DNA of 64,000 nt from Geodermatophilus aquaeductus (GCF_900182545.1 NZ_FXTJ01000012.1:1-64000), one strand, 5' to 3'. Shown: positions 42,035-51,004, counted from the first letter of the stretch. Notes: generated from the sequence alone by a model not told the origin. Translations and numbers: made by a program.

Positions 42035-43291
42035 ATGCTGTCTGACCGATCCCGACCGGTGGTCGAGGCGACGCTGCCGGTGGTCGCGGACCACGTGCAG
42101 GAGATCGCCCGCCGCTTCTACGGGCACCTGTTCACCGCACACCCGGAGCTGTTCGACGGCGTCTTCAACCGCGGCAACCAGGCCACCGGCGAGCAGCAGG
42201 TGGCGCTGGCGGGCTCGGTGGCGGTGTTCGCGAGCACGCTGGTGAAGAGCCCGGAGCAGCTCCCCGAGCAACTGCTGTCCCGGATCGCGCACAAGCACGC
42301 CTCGCTCGGCATCGCCCCGGCCCAGTACGACGTCGTCCACGAGCACCTCTTCCGGGCCATCGCCGACGTCCTCGGCGACGCGGTCACGCCCGAGGTCGCC
42401 GCGGCGTGGGACGAGGTCTACTGGCTGATGGCCTACGCCCTGATCCACCAGGAGCGCGGCCTCTACAGCGCCCGCGGCGTCCGCCCGGAGACGGTGTGGC
42501 GGGAGTGGGAGGTCGCCGAGAAGGTCGAGGAGACCGCCGACGTCGTCACCTTCCGGGTGCGCCGGGTCGACGACCGGCTGGTCAAGACGTCGCTGCCCGG
42601 CCAGTACGTGACCGTGCAGGTGCCGCTGCCCGACGGCGTCCGCCAGCCCCGGCAGTACAGCCTGACCCGCGCCGACGACGGCCAGCACCGGCAGTTCTCC
42701 GTCAAGCGGGTCCACGGCGGGGACGAGCCGGACGGCGAGGTGTCCACCCACCTCTGCGACCGGGTGCGGGTCGGCGACCGGCTGACGATGTCCCTGCCCT
42801 TCGGCGACGTCGTCCTCGACGACTCCGGCCGGCCGGTCGTCTTCGCCAGCGCCGGCATCGGGATCACCCCGATGGCCGGGATGCTCTCCCACCTGGCCGC
42901 CGCCGGCTCCTCGCTGCCCATCACGCTGCTGCACGCCGACGTCGACGAGGACTCCTTCGCCCTGCGCCGGCAGGTGCTCGACGACGTCCGTTCGCTGCCG
43001 AACGCCTCCGTGCACGTCTGGTACGAGCGCGGCGCGCAGAGCGCGCTGCCCGTCGACGGCGTCTCCTCCGGGACGATGGACCTCGACGAGGTGGACCTGC
43101 CCGACGGCGCCGCCTACTACCTGTGCGGACCGCTGCCGTTCATGCGCGCCGTGCGCAGCGCCCTCGTCGACCGCGGCGTCGCCCCTCGCGACATCCAGTA
43201 CGAGGTGTTCGGCCCCGACCTGTGGCAGGGCGACCTCGCCTCCGAACCCTCCCCCGGTGCGCGGGCGGAGCCGGCGGGCGCGGTCCGGTAG
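42035..43291 (+). CDS. hmp: Flavohaemoglobin (nitric oxide dioxygenase)
   Basis: 418 residues. Globin domain (1-140): Y29 (B10), F44 (CD1), proximal H88 (AHKHASLG). FAD domain with RQYSLTRA, NAD domain with AGIGITPMAGML and CGPLPFM, ending EVFGPDLW. Converts NO and O2 to nitrate with NADPH. CGAGGAGG precedes the ATG. The 160-base divergent gap shows no NsrR or Fur box that I can support. Confidence 0.94.
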   Translation: MLSDRSRPVVEATLPVVADHVQEIARRFYGHLFTAHPELFDGVFNRGNQATGEQQVALAGSVAVFASTLVKSPEQLPEQLLSRIAHKHASLGIAPAQYDVVHEHLFRAIADVLGDAVTPEVAAAWDEVYWLMAYALIHQERGLYSARGVRPETVWREWEVAEKVEETADVVTFRVRRVDDRLVKTSLPGQYVTVQVPLPDGVRQPRQYSLTRADDGQHRQFSVKRVHGGDEPDGEVSTHLCDRVRVGDRLTMSLPFGDVVLDDSGRPVVFASAGIGITPMAGMLSHLAAAGSSLPITLLHADVDEDSFALRRQVLDDVRSLPNASVHVWYERGAQSALPVDGVSSGTMDLDEVDLPDGAAYYLCGPLPFMRAVRSALVDRGVAPRDIQYEVFGPDLWQGDLASEPSPGARAEPAGAVR

Positions 43292-43309
43292 CCCGGGGAC
43301 ACTGGCCGG

Positions 43310-43603
43310 GTGACCGCGACCCGATCGGCCGCCACCCGTCGCGGCGTCGTCCGCCTCCTGAACACCGCGGCCGGGCGGGCGCTGGTGCTGGCAGGAGAGG
43401 TCGACGCCGCGGCGGTGGAGGCGTTCTGGCGCTGCTACGGGCGCGAGCCGGTGCGGGTCGACCGGGTCGACGCCGGCTCGGTCACCGCGCTGTCGCCGTC
43501 GGGCCGCGAGCTGCTCGCCGACACCCTCGAGGCCGCCGAGCTGGCCGGCCGCCCGGTGGCGCTGCGTCCCTCGCCGGTGGTCCGCGCCGCGCTCGGCGGC
43601 TAG
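43310..43603 (+). CDS. STAS-domain-like protein
   Basis: 97 residues: ALVLAGEVDAAAVEAF, VDRVDAGSVTALSPSGRELL, VALRPSPVVRAAL fits the beta-alpha STAS fold (anti-sigma factor antagonist-like). The usual phosphorylated Ser is not obvious (DAGSVTAL is the equivalent loop). GTG 18 bases after hmp. Its TAG overlaps the convergent oxidoreductase stop (CTAG). Confidence 0.65.
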   Translation: MTATRSAATRRGVVRLLNTAAGRALVLAGEVDAAAVEAFWRCYGREPVRVDRVDAGSVTALSPSGRELLADTLEAAELAGRPVALRPSPVVRAALGG

Positions 43604-44913
43604 CCCCGGCCGGGCGCCGCGCCCTCGAGGATGCGGTGCGGGTCGGTGGCCGCCGCCAGGGCCGCGAGCCGGTCCCGCACGCCGGGCGCGGGGGTGCGCG
43701 CCAGCACGTCCGGCGCCGTCCCCCAGCCGTGCGCGACGGCGCGGCCGCCGAGGTCGCGGCCGAGCGCGGCGGCCAGCTCCTCGGCGCAGGCGCGCGTGGC
43801 CGCGCGGTCCTCGGCGCCGGCGCCGCCGACCACCCGCACCGCCAGCCGCGCGTCGCGGTGGCAGACCGCGCTCGGCTGCTGCGGCACCCACCCCAGCGCG
43901 CCGCCGAGCAGCCGCACCTCCACCGTCCGCGGCCGGCTGCCGCCCGCCGCGCGGAGCAGGGCGGCGGTCGCGCCGCCGGCGAGCCGGTCGAGCAGCAGCG
44001 AGGACTCCACGCCGACGGGGAGCGTCGGCGCGGCCAGGCCGGCGGGCCCGCGCGGGGCGAGGTCGGTCCGGGCCGGCGGCGCGGCGGCGCGCAGCCGGTC
44101 GAGCAGCGGGTCGGCCTCGTCGGCCTCGCCGGACCAGGCGAAGCGCACGGTCACCCCGCCCGGGCCCTCCTGCGGCCGGGTGAGCAGCAGGGAGGTGCCC
44201 GCCTGCGGGGGCAGGCCGGCCGACCAGGTGCGCCAGGCCTCGGCCACCACCGGGGCGTCGGCCTCGGCCCAGGACAGCTCCCCGCCGTACCGGGGCCCGG
44301 CGGCCAGCAGGTCGAGCTCGACGGCGGTGACCACGCCGAGGGCCGCGCCGCCGCCGCGCACGCCCCAGTACAGGTCGGCCTCGTCGGCCGGCGTGACCCG
44401 GCGCAGGACGCCGTCGCCGGTGACGAGCTCCACCGCCCGCACCCGGTCTCCGGCCAGGCCGTAGGTCCGCGCCAGCGGCCCGACGCCGCCGCCGGTGACG
44501 GTGTCGGCGACCCGCTCGGCGGCGGAGGCGCCGGTGATCGGCGTGAGCCCGTGCGGCGCGGCGGCGTCGGCCAGCGTCCGCCAGCGCACGCCCGCGCCGA
44601 CCCGCGCCCAGCCCGCGGGCGACACCGTCACCCCGTCCAGACCGCCGGGGTCCACGACCAGGCGCCGCGCGGCGCCGTCGTCGAGCCGGCCGGGCCCGCG
44701 GACGGTCACGGGGACGCCGTGCCGGCCGGCCAGCCGCAGCGCGGCGACCACGTCGGCGACCTCCGCGACCCGCAGCACCGACCCCGCCGACAGCGCGGCC
44801 GACGGCGAGAGCCGGGCGGCCAGCGCGGCGGTGAGGTCGGGCGGGAGGACCGCCGGAGCCGGGTCGGCGAGGACGTCCGGCAGCGGCGGCGGAGGAACGG
44901 GCAGGGTGGTCAC
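43600..44913 (-). CDS. FAD-linked oxidoreductase (berberine-bridge/GOOX-like)
   Basis: 437 residues. FAD-binding PCMH domain with VTVRGPGRLDDGAAR, AGVRWRTLADAAAPHGLTPITG, GGGVGPLARTYGLAGDRV and WGVRGGGAALGVVTAVEL. The loop that normally carries the flavin-linking His (RGGGHS) is RGPGRL, so a 6-position covalent bond is unlikely. The C-terminus is short and ends DPHRILEG. Oxidises sugars, alcohols or natural-product intermediates in relatives. GTG at 44913; divergent from the SARP regulator with tandem repeats between. Confidence 0.85.
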   Translation of the reverse strand: MTTLPVPPPPLPDVLADPAPAVLPPDLTAALAARLSPSAALSAGSVLRVAEVADVVAALRLAGRHGVPVTVRGPGRLDDGAARRLVVDPGGLDGVTVSPAGWARVGAGVRWRTLADAAAPHGLTPITGASAAERVADTVTGGGVGPLARTYGLAGDRVRAVELVTGDGVLRRVTPADEADLYWGVRGGGAALGVVTAVELDLLAAGPRYGGELSWAEADAPVVAEAWRTWSAGLPPQAGTSLLLTRPQEGPGGVTVRFAWSGEADEADPLLDRLRAAAPPARTDLAPRGPAGLAAPTLPVGVESSLLLDRLAGGATAALLRAAGGSRPRTVEVRLLGGALGWVPQQPSAVCHRDARLAVRVVGGAGAEDRAATRACAEELAAALGRDLGGRAVAHGWGTAPDVLARTPAPGVRDRLAALAAATDPHRILEGAAPGRG

Positions 44914-44959
44914 GAGGCGTCTCCAGGTGCGGTGGTCGGTGCACCCGGAGGGTGTCGCG

Positions 44960-44991
44960 GCGTCCTTGGTGCGTCCTTGGCGACCGCTTGG
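44960..44991. promoter_or_regulatory. Three direct repeats at 11-bp spacing, SARP-like operator (FAD-gene side)
   Basis: GCGTCCTTGG at 44960 and 44971, then a weaker gaccgcttgg at 44982, each 11 bases apart. Streptomyces SARP proteins bind short direct repeats at 11-bp spacing near the -35 of target genes. The array sits 47 bases from the FAD oxidoreductase start. Confidence 0.55.
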
Positions 44992-44995
44992 GCAG

Positions 44996-45034
44996 CAGGT
45001 CACGCGCGCGGCGCGCAGGTCACCGGCAGGTCAC
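44996..45034. promoter_or_regulatory. CAGGTCAC direct repeats upstream of the SARP gene
   Basis: CAGGTCAC occurs at 44996, 45016 and 45027; the last two are 11 bases apart. They lie about 40 bases upstream of the SARP -10 box. Possible autoregulatory SARP site. Confidence 0.45.
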
Positions 45035-45073
45035 GGTGGAGCCGCTCCAGCGCCACGGAGGGGTTCCGCATCC

Positions 45074-45079
45074 TAGGCT
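45074..45079 (+). promoter_or_regulatory. -10 box TAGGCT for a leaderless SARP-gene mRNA
   Basis: TAGGCT ends 8 bases before the ATG at 45088; no Shine-Dalgarno sequence is present. Confidence 0.5.
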
Positions 45080-45087
45080 GCCCCGCG

Positions 45088-47976
45088 ATGACCGGCACCT
45101 CGTACCGCGTGCTCGGACCCGTGGAGGTCTGGCGCGACGGGCAGCTCCTCGCTCCGCAGTCCCCCCGCCACCGCGCGGTCCTCGCCGCGCTGCTGGTCGA
45201 CCCCGGGCGCACCGTCCCCGTCGACCTGCTCGTCGACCGCGTGTGGAGCGGCCAGCCGCCCACCGCGGTCTCGGCCACGCTGCAGTCGATCGTGTCCCGG
45301 CTGCGCCGGGAACTCGAGCCCGACGTCAGCGGCGGCCGCTGGACACTGCTGGTCACCCGCGAGCCCGGCTACCGCCTCGAGGTGGCGCCGGAGGACGTCG
45401 ACGCCGTCCGCTTCGTGCAGCTGCTGCGCGCCGCGCGCGACCTCGCCGCGCGGGGCGACGCCGAGGGGGCCCGGGCCGCGGTCGCCGAGGGCCTGGCGCT
45501 GTGGCGGGGCCCGGCCTACGCCGACGTCGCGGCCACCTTCGCCGCCGAGGAGTCCGAGCGGCTCGAGCAGCTGCGGCTGGCCGCCCGCGAGCTCGCCGCC
45601 GAGCTGGACCTGCGGCTGGGCCGGCACGCCGAGATCGTCGACGACGTCCGCGAGCTGCTGCGCGCCGAGCCGCTGCGCGAGGGGCTGCGCGCCTCGCTGA
45701 TGCTGGCGCTGTACCGCTGCGGGCGGCAGGCCGAGGCGCTCGAGGTCTACGACGAGGGCCGCCGGATGCTCGCCGACGGGCTGGGCGTCGACCCCGGCCG
45801 GGCCCTGCAGTCGCTGTACGAGCAGATCCTCCGGCAGGACCCGGCGCTGGCCGGCCCGGCCGCCGCGCCCGCCCCGCCGGCACCCGAGCCCGCACCGGCT
45901 GCCCCCGCGCCGCCCGCCGTGCGCGCGTTCGGGCCGCTGCCGGTGCCGCTGACCGCCTTCGTCGGGCGCACCGCCGAGCTCGCCCGGCTGGGCGCGGCCC
46001 TGTCCGCGCAGCGCCTGGTCACCCTGGTCGGGCCGGGCGGGAGCGGCAAGACGCGGCTGGCGCTGGAGGCCGCGCGGCGGCGTCCGGCCGACGCGCCGCC
46101 CGCGGCCCTCGTGGAGCTGGCCGGCGTCGAGGACCCCGAGCTGGTGGCCGCGCAGGTGGCCACCGTCCTCGGCGTGACGCTCGCCGGCGGCGACCCCCTG
46201 GGCGCCGTCGCCACCGCCCTGCAGGACCGGCCGCTGCTCCTGGTGCTGGACAACTGCGAGCACGTCGTCGACGCCGCCGCCGCGGTCTGCGCCGCGCTGC
46301 TGCCCCGCTGCCCCGAGCTGCGGGTGCTCGCCACCTCGCGCGAGCCGCTCGGCCTGCCCGGCGAGGCGGTGCTGCCCTGCGGCCCGATGCCGGCCGGCGC
46401 GCCCGGCAGCGACGCCGAGACGCTGTTCCTCGACCGCGCCCGGCTGGCCGCGCCGCACCTGGCCGACCCGTCGGAGGAGGACCTGCGGCACGTGCGCGAG
46501 CTGGTCGCGGCCCTCGACGGGCTGCCGCTGGCCGTCGAGCTGGCCGCCGCCTGCCTGACCACGCTGCCGCTGGCCGAGGTGGCCGGGCGGGTCGACGACC
46601 GGTTCGCGCTGCTGTCGGGCGGCTGGCGCACCGCGGTGCCGCACCAGCGCACGCTCGCGGCCACCGTGCAGTGGAGCGTCGACCTGCTCTCCCCCGCCGA
46701 GGTCGCCGTCTTCCGCGCCGTGGCGGTTCTCCCGGGCACCTTCGGCCCCGACCTGGTCGAGGCGGTGGCCGGACCGGAGGTCGACGGCGGCGCGCTGGAG
46801 CTGCTGCGGGTGCTGGTGGCCAAGTCGCTGGTCGAGCTCGACCACGGCACCCGCCGCTACCGGATGCTCGAGACGCTGCGGCAGTACGCCGAGCAGGGGC
46901 TCGACGAGGCCGGGTCGCGGCGGCTGCGCGACCGGCTGACCGGGTTCGCCGTCGAGCTCACCGAGCGCCTCGAGCCGACGCTGCGCAGCCCGCTGTGGAC
47001 CGAGAGCGCCCAGCGGCTCGACGCCGAGCAGCCGGCGCTGCGGGCCGCGCTCGGGCACGCGCTGGCCACCGGGCAGGGCGAGGCCGCGCTGCGGATCGGC
47101 GGCGCGCTGGGCTGGTACTGGTACCGCCGCGGCCACGTGCAGGAGGGCCGCCGCTGGCTGGCCGCCGCCCTGGACGCCACGCCCGGCGCGCCCGCCGGGA
47201 TCCGCAGCGGCGCGCTGCTGGCCGACGCGCTGCTGTCCTACCTGTCCGGCGACGTGCCCTCGCTGTGGGCGCGGACCAGCGAGATCGCCGAGACCGCCGC
47301 CGACGCCGACCCGGTGCTGCCCCTCGCCCTCGTCCTGCGCGGCTTCGTGCGGGCCCTGCTGGGCCAGCCCGACCCCGACGGCGAGGTCGGCCGCGACATC
47401 GCCCGCGGCCTGGAGCTGGCGCAGGCCTCGGGCATCGAGTGGGTGCAGGTCGAGATCGCCATGACGCTCGGCCAGTTCTCGCGGGCCGCCGGCGACACCG
47501 ACGGCGCGCTGGAGCACCTCGGCCGCGCCGAGCAGCTCGCGCTGCGGCTGGGCCACTCCTGGGCGCACTCCTCGGTGTTGTGGATCCGGGCGAAGGCGCT
47601 CACCGACGTCGGGCGGGCGCCCGAGGCGCTCGCCGACCTGTGGGCGATGGTCGAGCTGACCCACCGCGAGGGCGACGCCACCGGCACCCTCGCCGGGCTG
47701 CTGGCCGCCGTCGGCGCCACGGCCGCCGCGGGGCGGCCGCGGACCGCGGCGGTGCTGCTCGGCGCGGTGCAGGCCAACGCCCGGCAGGTCGGCTACGACC
47801 CGCTGCGGATGGACCCGATGGACGGGCAGCGCTACGTCACGGCCACCCGCGAGGCGCTCGAGGAGGTCGAGTACGACACCGCCCTGGCCGAGGGCGCCGC
47901 GCTGGACCGGGGCGAGGCCGTGGCGATGGTCGGCCGGCTGGCCGCGGAGACCCGCGCGACCGAGGCCGCGCGCTAG
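45088..47976 (+). CDS. AfsR/SARP-family transcriptional regulator (BTAD plus NB-ARC)
   Basis: 962 residues. N-terminal OmpR-like winged helix (YRVLGPVEVWRDGQLL, SPRHRAVLAALLVDPGRTV, LVDRVWSG), BTAD domain (to about 255), Pro/Ala linker, then an NB-ARC ATPase with P-loop GPGGSGKTR at 315-323 and LLVLDNCEH (Walker B). The C-terminal 500 residues are helical repeats of the DUF/TPR kind. AfsR-type SARPs activate secondary metabolism; no obvious biosynthetic cluster is nearby, and the divergent FAD gene is the likeliest target. Converges with mug (stops overlap as CTAG). Confidence 0.92.
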   Translation: MTGTSYRVLGPVEVWRDGQLLAPQSPRHRAVLAALLVDPGRTVPVDLLVDRVWSGQPPTAVSATLQSIVSRLRRELEPDVSGGRWTLLVTREPGYRLEVAPEDVDAVRFVQLLRAARDLAARGDAEGARAAVAEGLALWRGPAYADVAATFAAEESERLEQLRLAARELAAELDLRLGRHAEIVDDVRELLRAEPLREGLRASLMLALYRCGRQAEALEVYDEGRRMLADGLGVDPGRALQSLYEQILRQDPALAGPAAAPAPPAPEPAPAAPAPPAVRAFGPLPVPLTAFVGRTAELARLGAALSAQRLVTLVGPGGSGKTRLALEAARRRPADAPPAALVELAGVEDPELVAAQVATVLGVTLAGGDPLGAVATALQDRPLLLVLDNCEHVVDAAAAVCAALLPRCPELRVLATSREPLGLPGEAVLPCGPMPAGAPGSDAETLFLDRARLAAPHLADPSEEDLRHVRELVAALDGLPLAVELAAACLTTLPLAEVAGRVDDRFALLSGGWRTAVPHQRTLAATVQWSVDLLSPAEVAVFRAVAVLPGTFGPDLVEAVAGPEVDGGALELLRVLVAKSLVELDHGTRRYRMLETLRQYAEQGLDEAGSRRLRDRLTGFAVELTERLEPTLRSPLWTESAQRLDAEQPALRAALGHALATGQGEAALRIGGALGWYWYRRGHVQEGRRWLAAALDATPGAPAGIRSGALLADALLSYLSGDVPSLWARTSEIAETAADADPVLPLALVLRGFVRALLGQPDPDGEVGRDIARGLELAQASGIEWVQVEIAMTLGQFSRAAGDTDGALEHLGRAEQLALRLGHSWAHSSVLWIRAKALTDVGRAPEALADLWAMVELTHREGDATGTLAGLLAAVGATAAAGRPRTAAVLLGAVQANARQVGYDPLRMDPMDGQRYVTATREALEEVEYDTALAEGAALDRGEAVAMVGRLAAETRATEAAR

Positions 47977-48476
47977 TCCGGCTCCCGGAGCCCGGCGTAG
48001 AGCCGGGCGAGGTCGGGCACCTGGAAGTGCGCGTTCAGCCCGCTCGGGTTGGGCAGCACCCAGGTGTCCGCGCCGCCGATCCGGGCGGGCTGGCGTCCCC
48101 AGCCCGCCCGGGCGGAGCCGACGGCGAGCCGCCACGCGGTCAGACCCAGCACCGCGACCACCCGCGGCCGGTGCGCCTCCACCAGCCGGCCGAGCGCCGC
48201 CGCGCCCTCGCGCAGTTCGTCGGCGATGAGCTCGGCCGCCGTCCGGGTGGGCCGGTCGACGAGGTTGGTCACCCCGAGGCCGTACCGCAGCAGCTCGCGG
48301 TCCTCCTCCGGCGCGAGCCGGCGCGGGGTGAGCCCGGCCAGGTGCAGCGCGGGCCAGAACCGGTTGCCCGGCCGCGCGAAGTGGTGGCCGCGCGCCGCCG
48401 ACAGCAGCGACGGGTTGATGCCGCAGAACAGGACGTCGAGGCCGGGGGCGACGACGTCGGGCAGCGGCTTGCTCAC
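47973..48476 (-). CDS. mug: G/U mismatch-specific DNA glycosylase (Mug)
   Basis: 167 residues of the uracil-DNA glycosylase superfamily, Mug/TDG branch: motif 1 FCGINPSLLSA (Asn of INPS as catalytic residue), GNRFWPALHLAGL, GVTNLVDRPTRTA and motif 2 PNPSGLNAHF. Removes uracil or thymine from G/U or G/T pairs. GTG overlaps the stop of the VOC gene (GTGA). Confidence 0.93.
   Translation of the reverse strand: MSKPLPDVVAPGLDVLFCGINPSLLSAARGHHFARPGNRFWPALHLAGLTPRRLAPEEDRELLRYGLGVTNLVDRPTRTAAELIADELREGAAALGRLVEAHRPRVVAVLGLTAWRLAVGSARAGWGRQPARIGGADTWVLPNPSGLNAHFQVPDLARLYAGLREPD
47990..48008 (+). terminator. Stem-loop beyond the SARP gene
   Basis: GCCCGGC-gtaga-GCCGGGC, 7-bp arms, 14 bases after the SARP stop and inside the 3' end of mug. 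Confidence 0.4.
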
Positions 48477-48826
48477 GCGGGGTGGTGCACCACGTTGACG
48501 ACGGTGCCGTCGGGTGCCCGGACGAAGAACCGGCGCACGCCCCAGGACTCGGTGGTCAGCGGGTGCACGATCTCGTAGCCGGCCGCCTGCGCCTCGGCGT
48601 ACGCGGCGTCGACGTCGTCGGTCATCACCGAGATCGCCGGCGACTCGGGGGCCGTGGCGTCGCGGGTGACCAGCTGCAGGTGCGCGCCGGTCTCCGGCGA
48701 GGTGTAGCGGGCCACCCAGCCCAGGTCGAACTCCTCGGTGCTCAGGCCGAGGAAGCCGGTGTAGAAGCCCTTCGCCGAGGCGAGGTCGGCCACCGGGAGG
48801 TCGGCGATGATCCGGGTGACGCGCAC
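48473..48826 (-). CDS. VOC-family (glyoxalase-like) protein
   Basis: 117 residues, one vicinal-oxygen-chelate domain: IIADLPVADLASAKGFYTGFLGL, AHLQLVTRD, ISVMTDDVDAAYAEAQAAGY, VRRFFVRAPDGTVVNVVHH. Possible antibiotic-resistance or glyoxalase-like enzyme; metal ligands are not certain. GGAGG before the GTG. Upstream partner of mug. Confidence 0.88.
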   Translation of the reverse strand: MRVTRIIADLPVADLASAKGFYTGFLGLSTEEFDLGWVARYTSPETGAHLQLVTRDATAPESPAISVMTDDVDAAYAEAQAAGYEIVHPLTTESWGVRRFFVRAPDGTVVNVVHHPA

Positions 48827-48908
48827 GCGGTCCTCCTGCCGGAAGGTGTCGGCGGAGATCGTCGCCCCCGGCCGCGGGAGCTGTCCACGCGGCCGGGGGC
48901 GGACCGGC

Positions 48909-49784
48909 TCAACGCAGGTGCAGCGCCTGCATCGCCCGGGCGGCCATCTCCCGCTCGCCGAGGGCGTTCGGGTGCACGATCACCGCGTTGGTGCCCTGCA
49001 GGACCGGCTCGACCCAGCGGACCCCGATCGGCGCGCACGCGTCGTGCCCGGCGGAAGCGGCCGACAGGTCGACGAACGTCACGCCGGTGGCCGCGGCCGC
49101 CCGCCGGACGGCGTCGTTGAGCGTGGTCTGCAGCCCGTACAGGTAGGGGACGTCGCCCTCGGCGATCGGCATCCGGTCGAAGCAGCCACCGGTCGGCGGC
49201 AGGATCGCCGGGTAGCCGAGGATCGCCACCCGTGCCCGCGGGGCGGCCTGCCGCACCGCCGACAGCGCCTCGACCAGCGCCGGGTAGGTGGTGGTGCGCA
49301 CGGTGTCCTCGAAGGAGGTGCCGTAGGTGTCGCGGCACGGGCTGCCCCGGCCGAGGGTGAGCACCCCGGCCGAGGAGCAGCGCAGGATCGAGTCGATGAA
49401 CACGCCACTGTCGTTGCCGCCGATGGTCATCGTGACCAGCCGGGTGTCGGCGGACAGCGCCTCGAGCTGGGGCGGCACGCCGGGGTACTGCGCGGTGGTG
49501 AAGTCGGAGGTGTCCGCGCCGCCGCAGGTGACGTCGGTCAGCTGCGCACCGATCGCCTGCGCGAGGACGTGCGGGTAGTTGCGGATCGACCGCAGGCACT
49601 GCGGCGCGGCGGTGAGGTCGGGCGGCAGCACCCCGGAGGCGGCGCTGTAGGAGTCACCGAGCGCCACGTAGCGCAGTGGGCCGGGCGCGGCCGAGGCCGG
49701 CGGGCTGAGCAGGAGGACGCCCGCGAGGGCGGCGAGCAGGACGACGAGAAGGCGGGACCACGGACGGTGCACGGACCACTCCAT
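48909..49784 (-). CDS. Secreted SGNH (GDSL-like) esterase/lipase
   Basis: 291 residues with a signal peptide (hydrophobic 11-27, cleavage probably after PPASA at about 32). Block I GDSYSAASG (S45), block II TCGGADTSDF, block III GGND, block V VHPNALGE with the catalytic His. Six cysteines, as in Streptomyces SGNH lipases such as SCO7513-type. ATG 49784; alternative internal start unlikely because it would cut the signal. Confidence 0.92.
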   Translation of the reverse strand: MEWSVHRPWSRLLVVLLAALAGVLLLSPPASAAPGPLRYVALGDSYSAASGVLPPDLTAAPQCLRSIRNYPHVLAQAIGAQLTDVTCGGADTSDFTTAQYPGVPPQLEALSADTRLVTMTIGGNDSGVFIDSILRCSSAGVLTLGRGSPCRDTYGTSFEDTVRTTTYPALVEALSAVRQAAPRARVAILGYPAILPPTGGCFDRMPIAEGDVPYLYGLQTTLNDAVRRAAAATGVTFVDLSAASAGHDACAPIGVRWVEPVLQGTNAVIVHPNALGEREMAARAMQALHLR

Positions 49785-49810
49785 CGCAGGCCGGGGGCAG
49801 GTCCCCCGGC

Positions 49811-51004
49811 TCAACGACGCGGCGCCGATCGGGTGACGGCGGTCACCGGCGCGTCCCAGTCGACCGTGTGCTCGCGCATCCACGCCTGCGGGTCGCGGGC
49901 GCGCAGGACGAGCGGCATGACCGCGTCGCGGACCAGCCGGCCCACCGCCGGGGGCGACTTCGCGGCGCTGGTGCGGTACGCCGAGGCGACCACCCGCTCG
50001 GCCCGCGCCCGGCGCAGCTCCTCGTAGACCCGCAGGGCGTAGACGGGCGGCAGGTCGCGCAGGCAGCGGGCCAGGACGACGGCGTCCTCCATCGCCAGCG
50101 ACGAGCCCTGCCCGGCGGCCGGCGAGGTGGCGTGCGCGGCGTCGCCGACGAGCACCGCGCGCCCACGCGACCACCGCCGGACCGTGGGCAGGTCGTATGT
50201 CGTCCACCCGCGCAGCGGCCCCGGGGTGGCCTCCACCAGCTCGACCAGCGGCGACAGGTCACCCCGGTGCAGGTCGTAGAGCAGCGCGCGCCACCGCAGG
50301 TCGGGGGTGCCGGCGACCTCGCCGTCCGGCGGCTCGCGGTCCAGCGGCGGGTTGGCGAACCACCAGGTCCCGCCGCCGGGTGCGGCGAGGTACCCGGCGA
50401 AGCCGCGCCGGCCGAAGACCATCGTCAGCCGGCCCACCTCGGCCTCGGCCGGGACGTGCGCGGAGTACCCCGCGGTGTTCAGCACGGGCACGAAGCGCGG
50501 CGGCGGGCAGGCGGGGTCGACCCATCCCCGCACGGTCGAGCGGACGCCGTCGGCGCCGACGAGGAGGTCCGCGGTCTCCGTGCGGCCGTCGGCGAACTCC
50601 GCGGTGACGCCGTCGGCGGTGTCGTGCACGCCGGTCAGGCGGGAGCCGTGGCGGACCTCGACACCGCGCCGCAGCGCCTCGGCGTGCAGCACGCGGTAGA
50701 GGTCGGAGCGCCGCAGCGAGATCCCGGTGGGCGGGCCGCCGGTGGGCAGGGAGCCCAGGACCCGCCCGCGGGCGTTGCGGAACTGGATGGTGTGCGTCGG
50801 GATGCCCGCGGCACGGACCGCGTCCTCGGCGCCGACGGCCCGCAGCGCGCCGAGGCCGTTGACCTGGACGCCGAGCCACGCGCCGACGTCGCCGGCCGGT
50901 CCGGGGTGCGCCTCGTGGACCGTCGCCTCGATCCCCACCCGCTGCAGCGCCATGGCCACCACCGGCCCCGCGACCCCGCCGCCGACCACGATCGCCCGCC
51001 TCAT
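49811..51004 (-). CDS. FAD-dependent monooxygenase (PHBH-like)
   Basis: 397 residues, soluble. Dinucleotide-binding GGGVAGPVVAMALQ, the DG motif LLVGADGVRSTVR and the GD motif GRAVLVGDAAHATSPAAGQGSSLAMEDA. Hydroxylates small aromatic or cyclic substrates in relatives such as TetX, zeaxanthin epoxidase-like or 6-hydroxynicotinate types. ATG at 51004; divergent from the hydrolase gene. Confidence 0.92.
   Translation of the reverse strand: MRRAIVVGGGVAGPVVAMALQRVGIEATVHEAHPGPAGDVGAWLGVQVNGLGALRAVGAEDAVRAAGIPTHTIQFRNARGRVLGSLPTGGPPTGISLRRSDLYRVLHAEALRRGVEVRHGSRLTGVHDTADGVTAEFADGRTETADLLVGADGVRSTVRGWVDPACPPPRFVPVLNTAGYSAHVPAEAEVGRLTMVFGRRGFAGYLAAPGGGTWWFANPPLDREPPDGEVAGTPDLRWRALLYDLHRGDLSPLVELVEATPGPLRGWTTYDLPTVRRWSRGRAVLVGDAAHATSPAAGQGSSLAMEDAVVLARCLRDLPPVYALRVYEELRRARAERVVASAYRTSAAKSPPAVGRLVRDAVMPLVLRARDPQAWMREHTVDWDAPVTAVTRSAPRR

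Noticed and set aside
44914-47976. SARP as part of an antibiotic cluster
   Set aside because: No PKS, NRPS, terpene or RiPP genes within the window; only one candidate target gene.
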